From Ignavibacteriales bacterium (lineage in GTDB: Bacteria > Bacteroidota > Ignavibacteria > T3Sed10-11): a stretch of DNA of 8,984 nt. The notes below the pieces were generated by a model, which had not been told where the DNA came from, did no database searches, and saw nothing but the letters and a program-made list of their open reading frames with translations. The translations under genes and the position numbers were made by a program. Below, piece after piece: positions 6,458 to 8,984 of this stretch. Every line of letters starts with the position of its first letter. Within the stretch, counting starts at the first letter, position 1. The stretch spans positions 1-8,984 of the forward strand of contig PWJF01000557.1 in assembly GCA_003560935.1 (NCBI GenBank), in the 5' to 3' direction.

Positions 6458-6964
6458 CTACTTTGTTCCGAAAGCTTTGCCTTCTGTCATATTTACTAAA
6501 ACAAGTTTTCCTTCATTTTTTAGAACTCATCGATATTCCTTTAGTATTTTTCCCATATCATTAAACGGAATAAGGTCGAACATATAATTATTGAACAATG
6601 TGTCGAACTCCCCATCAGGAAAAGGTATATTGAATGCACTGGCATTTAAAAGTTCATAGTTTTCCGATTGAATCTTCGACATTCGTTTCTTTACTTTGCT
6701 AAGCATTCCATCGGAGATATCAATGCCGATGTTAACGCCGCTCGGATTGCGCTTCACGATCTCAATGAATGCAAGTCCCGGTCCAACTGCAACCTCTATA
6801 ATTGATTGTCCGTTTTTAATATCAGCTAATTCAATTGCACGTTTTCTGGCTTTTGATTCCGCAAGGTTTCCCCAAACATCGTACCACCCCGAGATAGAAT
6901 TATAAATTCGTTTCACTCCTTCCTGAGACACGCCGGCGTCAATTGAATTTTTTAACGTATTCAT
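6458..6964 (-). pseudogene. Class I SAM-dependent methyltransferase, truncated by a nonsense codon and an element junction
   Basis: The intact part (145 residues, 6964-6527) has the UbiE-like start VKRIYNSISGWYDVW (17-31), SAM-binding motif I IIEVAVGPG (55-63), the acidic strand-2 motif GIDISDGML (80-88), and NIPFPDGEFDTL (112-123). At 6527-6529 a TGA follows KEYR, yet the same frame continues past it as VLKNEGKLVLVNMTEG (standard family: EYxRVLKPGGKLVLVNM) up to a TAG at 6458-6460, next to hairpin C. A single CGA-to-TGA change therefore probably interrupted the gene, and the remaining 50-60 residues are missing. The ATG overlaps the stop of the BFN-UVR gene (ATGA), so it was the last coupled gene of the operon. 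The substrate is not known. A shortened protein might still be made, but it lacks the C-terminal strands of the fold. Confidence 0.8.
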
Positions 6965-7515
6965 TTTGAGTATTTATCTCTCAAGATTTCAATCTCTTTT
7001 GAAATTATTTCCGCCTCTTCATATTCTTCGCTGTCTATTGCATCTTGGAGTTGAGATTCGAGTCGTTCCAAAGCGGACTTTGGTTTTGCCGGCCGATCAA
7101 GGCGTTCTTTTAATGCCGTCCGGACATCCTCTCTTCGTACTATTTTGTAGGATGTATCCTTCTGCACATCAAACATTTTTTCTTCCGGAATATGTACCGG
7201 TAACTTCATTCTTGCAGCAATAATGATTGCAGCTGCATAATACATCTTTTTCTTAACAAGTTGATCTCCCCTTTTTATCGTAACGGTTGCGTAGTAGGGA
7301 TTTGAGCGATTTGTCCCCAGAGTTATTTGATATACTACACCTTTGATTGGGGGCATGTGAATCTTTTCTCCTGTTAGCAACGATTCTAATACATCCGCAT
7401 CATCCGCTTTTATGAAGATGGGAAGCCACTTTGTTTTTTCACGATTTACAAGAATGACAACGTGCATCTGATGAACCGGACACCAGCTTACCGATTTTAT
7501 GTAAGTATTTTTCAT
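6961..7515 (-). CDS. Bifunctional-nuclease (DUF151)-like protein with C-terminal UVR motif
   Basis: 184 residues. The N-terminal part (about 5-112) follows the BFN/DUF151 pattern: VVILVNREKTKWLPIFIKADDADVL resembles the family's opening strands and LPIxI..EA segment, YYATVTIKRG the central strand, and AAAIIIAARMKLPVHIPEE the helix before the final strand. The usual D-x-R-P-S-D-A motif is replaced by KKKMYYAAA, so nuclease activity is doubtful. Residues 147-179 form a UVR (UvrB/UvrC-like) helical hairpin, with ALERLESQLQ and EEYEEAEIISKEI. The BFN-UVR combination is common in Bacteroidota; its role there is not settled. TAAGGT lies 6 nt before the ATG. It starts 19 nt after coaC and overlaps the methyltransferase by ATGA. 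Family assignment is good, function open. Confidence 0.75.
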   Translation of the reverse strand: MKNTYIKSVSWCPVHQMHVVILVNREKTKWLPIFIKADDADVLESLLTGEKIHMPPIKGVVYQITLGTNRSNPYYATVTIKRGDQLVKKKMYYAAAIIIAARMKLPVHIPEEKMFDVQKDTSYKIVRREDVRTALKERLDRPAKPKSALERLESQLQDAIDSEEYEEAEIISKEIEILRDKYSK

Positions 7516-7534
7516 CGTAATACCTTATCATACC

Positions 7535-8044
7535 TCATTCTTTAAAATCAAACCGTACCCATCCTTCTCCGCTGCATGCCATTTCGCCGTATTCGGGATC
7601 GACGAATATGTAGCCGTGCCGTTTGAGTTTTTCCACGTTCTCCTGTACGATTGGATTCAGCCACATACTTTCATTCATGGCAGGACATATAATCGTAGGT
7701 GATTTCGTTGCCATAAGTATAGTAGTGAGCATATCGTCGGCGATACCGTTTGCAATTTTGCCGATTATGTTGCCCGTTGCCGGTGCAACAACGGTAATAT
7801 CTGCCATTTGAGCTAGGGCGATGTGTTCGATAGCTGCGTTGTCAGAATCATCGAACATTTCTGTGTGTACGGGATTGCGTGAAACGGATTTCAGTGTAAG
7901 CGGCGTGATGAACTTTGTAGCCGCTTCGGTCATCACAATATGGACATCGGCAAGTCGTGATCGCAGCATTCCCGTAAAATCTACCATCTGGTACGCCGCT
8001 ATTCCTCCGGAGATACCGAGCAGTATTCTTTTTCCTGCAAGCAT
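7535..8044 (-). CDS. coaC: Phosphopantothenoylcysteine decarboxylase, stand-alone CoaC flavoprotein
   Basis: FMN-dependent decarboxylation of 4'-phospho-N-pantothenoylcysteine to 4'-phosphopantetheine in coenzyme A synthesis. The 169 residues match the N-terminal domain of E. coli CoaBC: AGKRILLGISGGIAAY (3-18) at the FMN site, AATKFITPLTL (41-51), active-site His74 in EHIALAQMAD, APATGNIIGKIANGIADD (87-104), the PAMNESMW clamp with Asn124, and Cys157 in MACSGEGWV, where CoaBC has ACG..GxGRM. All catalytic residues are present. The CoaB synthetase half normally fused to it is missing; the protein stops just after the cysteine and the next gene is unrelated. So CoaB must be encoded elsewhere, or this is a related single-domain decarboxylase of the same superfamily. 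AGAGGT lies 6 nt before the ATG. Operon position: 33 nt after ylbF1 and 19 nt before the BFN-UVR gene. Confidence 0.88.
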   Translation of the reverse strand: MLAGKRILLGISGGIAAYQMVDFTGMLRSRLADVHIVMTEAATKFITPLTLKSVSRNPVHTEMFDDSDNAAIEHIALAQMADITVVAPATGNIIGKIANGIADDMLTTILMATKSPTIICPAMNESMWLNPIVQENVEKLKRHGYIFVDPEYGEMACSGEGWVRFDFKE

Positions 8045-8077
8045 AACGGTACCTCTTCTATGTATAATTGTAATTTA

Positions 8078-8446
8078 TCAGCAAGCTGCAGCAGGCGCCG
8101 CCGTAGCGGAGAAATCAAAGCCGGTCATTTCACTTATTGCCTGGTTACAATCCTGCAGAATCACCATCAGTTCCTGCTGCTTTTGCGCGTAATCCTGCGT
8201 CACCGGATGCGTATTTATCTGCTGCTGAAGCTGCTTGATCGTGTTGATCTCTTCCTGCGTCACGGAACCGGTTGCCTGCTTCTGTTGGAATTCCTGTGCA
8301 AGCCGTGTAAATCGCTGATATAATTCAGTTACTTCCGGGTCATTACTAAATTTCTCCCGCGCCGTCTGAAAATCCTTCACTTCGTTCGATGTATTAAGAT
8401 ACCGGATGAACTCCTCTGCAGCCAGTTTTAAGTTCATATCTAACAT
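8078..8446 (-). CDS. YlbF/YmcA (RicF/RicA) family protein, first copy
   Basis: 122 residues starting at MLDMNLKLAAEEF. The start is set by AAGGAG 7 nt upstream; the longer in-frame start at 8533 would translate the repeat-rich spacer and is rejected. The protein is almost all helical and glutamine-rich, with the Com_YlbF pattern: AAEEFIRYLNTSNEVKDF near the start, a central coiled-coil pair, and a C-terminal helix ending GFDF followed by a short Ala-rich tail with Cys122; Cys100 is the only other cysteine. In B. subtilis, RicA and RicF bind RicT and RNase Y, affect mRNA processing and carry C-terminal cysteines that help ligate [4Fe-4S] clusters. A like role here is inference, and no ricT is seen. 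Its paralogue lies immediately upstream with the same GFDF-to-Cys ending. Confidence 0.78.
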   Translation of the reverse strand: MLDMNLKLAAEEFIRYLNTSNEVKDFQTAREKFSNDPEVTELYQRFTRLAQEFQQKQATGSVTQEEINTIKQLQQQINTHPVTQDYAQKQQELMVILQDCNQAISEMTGFDFSATAAPAAAC

Positions 8447-8453
8447 TGTTGTT

Positions 8454-8459
8454 CTCCTT
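8454..8459 (-). promoter_or_regulatory. Ribosome binding site AAGGAG that decides the ylbF1 start
   Basis: AAGGAG, read on the minus strand, lies 7 nt before the ATG at 8446. It is the strongest Shine-Dalgarno sequence in the operon and shows that the 29-residue upstream extension is not translated. Confidence 0.8.
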
Positions 8460-8504
8460 TGGTACGATGTCATAACTAATACAATTTCGAAATATTTGGA
8501 TAGA

Positions 8505-8580
8505 AGTTTCCAGTTTTCAGTTTCAAGTTGCACGTACCGAGTTATAAACCGAAAACTGACAACTCGAAACTGGAAACTGA
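8505..8580. repeat. Seven-nucleotide-periodic inverted repeat between the two ylbF genes
   Basis: The left arm reads TTTCCAG TTTTCAG TTTCAAG TTGCACG from 8507; the right arm reads AAACTGA CAACTCG AAACTGG AAACTGA from 8553 to 8580. Each block is exactly seven bases. The arms are inverted relative to each other: 8505-8516 and 8567-8578 pair perfectly over 12 bp. Such heptamer-built repeats, similar in style to the STRR/LTRR repeats of cyanobacteria, are typically scattered between genes. Here it sits in the 136-bp spacer of an otherwise tight operon, starting 3 bp after the ylbF2 stop on the transcribed strand, so the message could fold into a hairpin there. Confidence 0.7.
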
Positions 8581-8582
8581 TT

Positions 8583-8981
8583 TTAACAGCATCCGCCTGC
8601 CGGCTTCGTCATATCGGCAAAGTCGAAGCCGAGCTTGTCGGTCATAAACTGATTTAGTTCTTTTAGCTGAGCAACAAGTTCATCCTGCGCCCTGAAGAAC
8701 TCTTTCAACGTCTCGTTTTCCATCATCTGTTTACGCATATCTTCCAGACGCTGAATATCATCCTGTTGTGCACCGCCCCAGCTTTGCATCATCTGCAGTT
8801 GCTGCTGCGATTGCTGGTATTGCTGCAGCAACTGCTGTGCTTCCTGGTCGCCGCGAAGCGATTGGTGTGCTGCCTCAAAATTTTTGTAAACCTTCGACTC
8901 ACCGATCGTCCGCCCGAACTTTCGTGCCGCTTCGACGATGCGTTCATCGGTTGTGGTCATTGTTTGTTGGTTGGGATTCAT
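8583..8981 (-). CDS. YlbF/YmcA (RicF/RicA) family protein, second copy
   Basis: 132 residues from ATG 8981; an alternative in-frame ATG at 8960 (MTTTDERIVEAARKF) would give 125 residues and fits the family start equally well. Only three bases precede the first ATG, so the ribosome site cannot be seen. The Com_YlbF pattern is clear: EAARKFGRTIGESKVYKNFE (17-36), DQEAQQLLQQYQQSQQQLQ (45-63), a glutamine-rich turn, a second long helix (DIQRLEDMRKQMMENETLKE) and a last helix ending LGFDFADMTKPAGGCC. The tail has two adjacent cysteines (131-132), its only ones. With the next gene it forms a tandem divergent pair, possibly a heterodimer as RicA and RicF do. First visible gene of the minus-strand operon; the true first gene may lie to the right. 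Confidence 0.8.
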   Translation of the reverse strand: MNPNQQTMTTTDERIVEAARKFGRTIGESKVYKNFEAAHQSLRGDQEAQQLLQQYQQSQQQLQMMQSWGGAQQDDIQRLEDMRKQMMENETLKEFFRAQDELVAQLKELNQFMTDKLGFDFADMTKPAGGCC

Positions 8982-8984
8982 ATA

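Noticed and set aside
6314..6499. Plus-strand frame of 61 residues across the repeat element
   Set aside because: It reads through hairpins B and C and the methyltransferase remnant; no homology and no ribosome site.
7821..8323. Plus-strand frames of 87-123 residues opposite coaC and ylbF1
   Set aside because: They are antisense to well-supported genes and lack family resemblance.
8447..8533. Extension of ylbF1 to ATG 8533
   Set aside because: The added 29 residues are translated from the heptamer repeat and spacer; AAGGAG at 8454-8459 clearly sets the start at 8446.

Overview
The window looks like chromosomal DNA from a Gram-negative, anaerobically respiring bacterium, probably of the Bacteroidota/Ignavibacteriota (FCB) side. 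The evidence is a TonB-dependent outer-membrane receptor, a Tat-exported respiratory formate dehydrogenase, YlbF-family proteins, and a bifunctional-nuclease-like protein fused to a UVR motif. The phylum is an inference from protein content, not from a marker gene.

Region 1 (1-2841, minus strand) is a formate-dehydrogenase operon. fdhE, which encodes a four-CxxC maturation chaperone, comes first. It overlaps by ATGA the start of the catalytic alpha subunit (FdnG type, cysteine instead of selenocysteine), which runs off the left edge after 654 codons.

Region 2 (2842-4017) is about 1.2 kb of AT-rich DNA with no intact gene. It holds the decayed C-terminal half of a thioredoxin-linked arsenate reductase (arsC), a zinc-ribbon reading frame without a normal start codon, and several small palindromes.

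Region 3 (4018-6012, plus strand) is a complete TonB-dependent receptor of about 664 residues, with no neighbour that reveals its ligand.

Region 4 (6013-6526) is a graveyard of small mobile DNA. It has the frameshifted C-terminal end of a Y1/REP-associated tyrosine transposase, then a 197-bp element built from 59/58-nt diverged inverted arms and three CTCC-N4-GGAG hairpins whose stems show compensatory base changes. The layout resembles a REP/BIME element beside the remains of its RAYT.

Region 5 (6458-8981, minus strand) is a compact operon read right to left: two YlbF/RicA/RicF-like proteins with C-terminal cysteines, a stand-alone CoaC flavoprotein (4'-phospho-N-pantothenoylcysteine decarboxylase), a divergent BFN-UVR protein, and a SAM-dependent methyltransferase cut short by a TGA and then by the repeat element. 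A 7-nt-periodic inverted repeat lies between the two ylbF genes. No CRISPR array, tRNA, rRNA or complete insertion sequence was found. I saw nothing that clearly amounts to a new multi-gene system; the repeat element with its transposase remnant and the paired Cys-tailed YlbF proteins are the most interesting parts.
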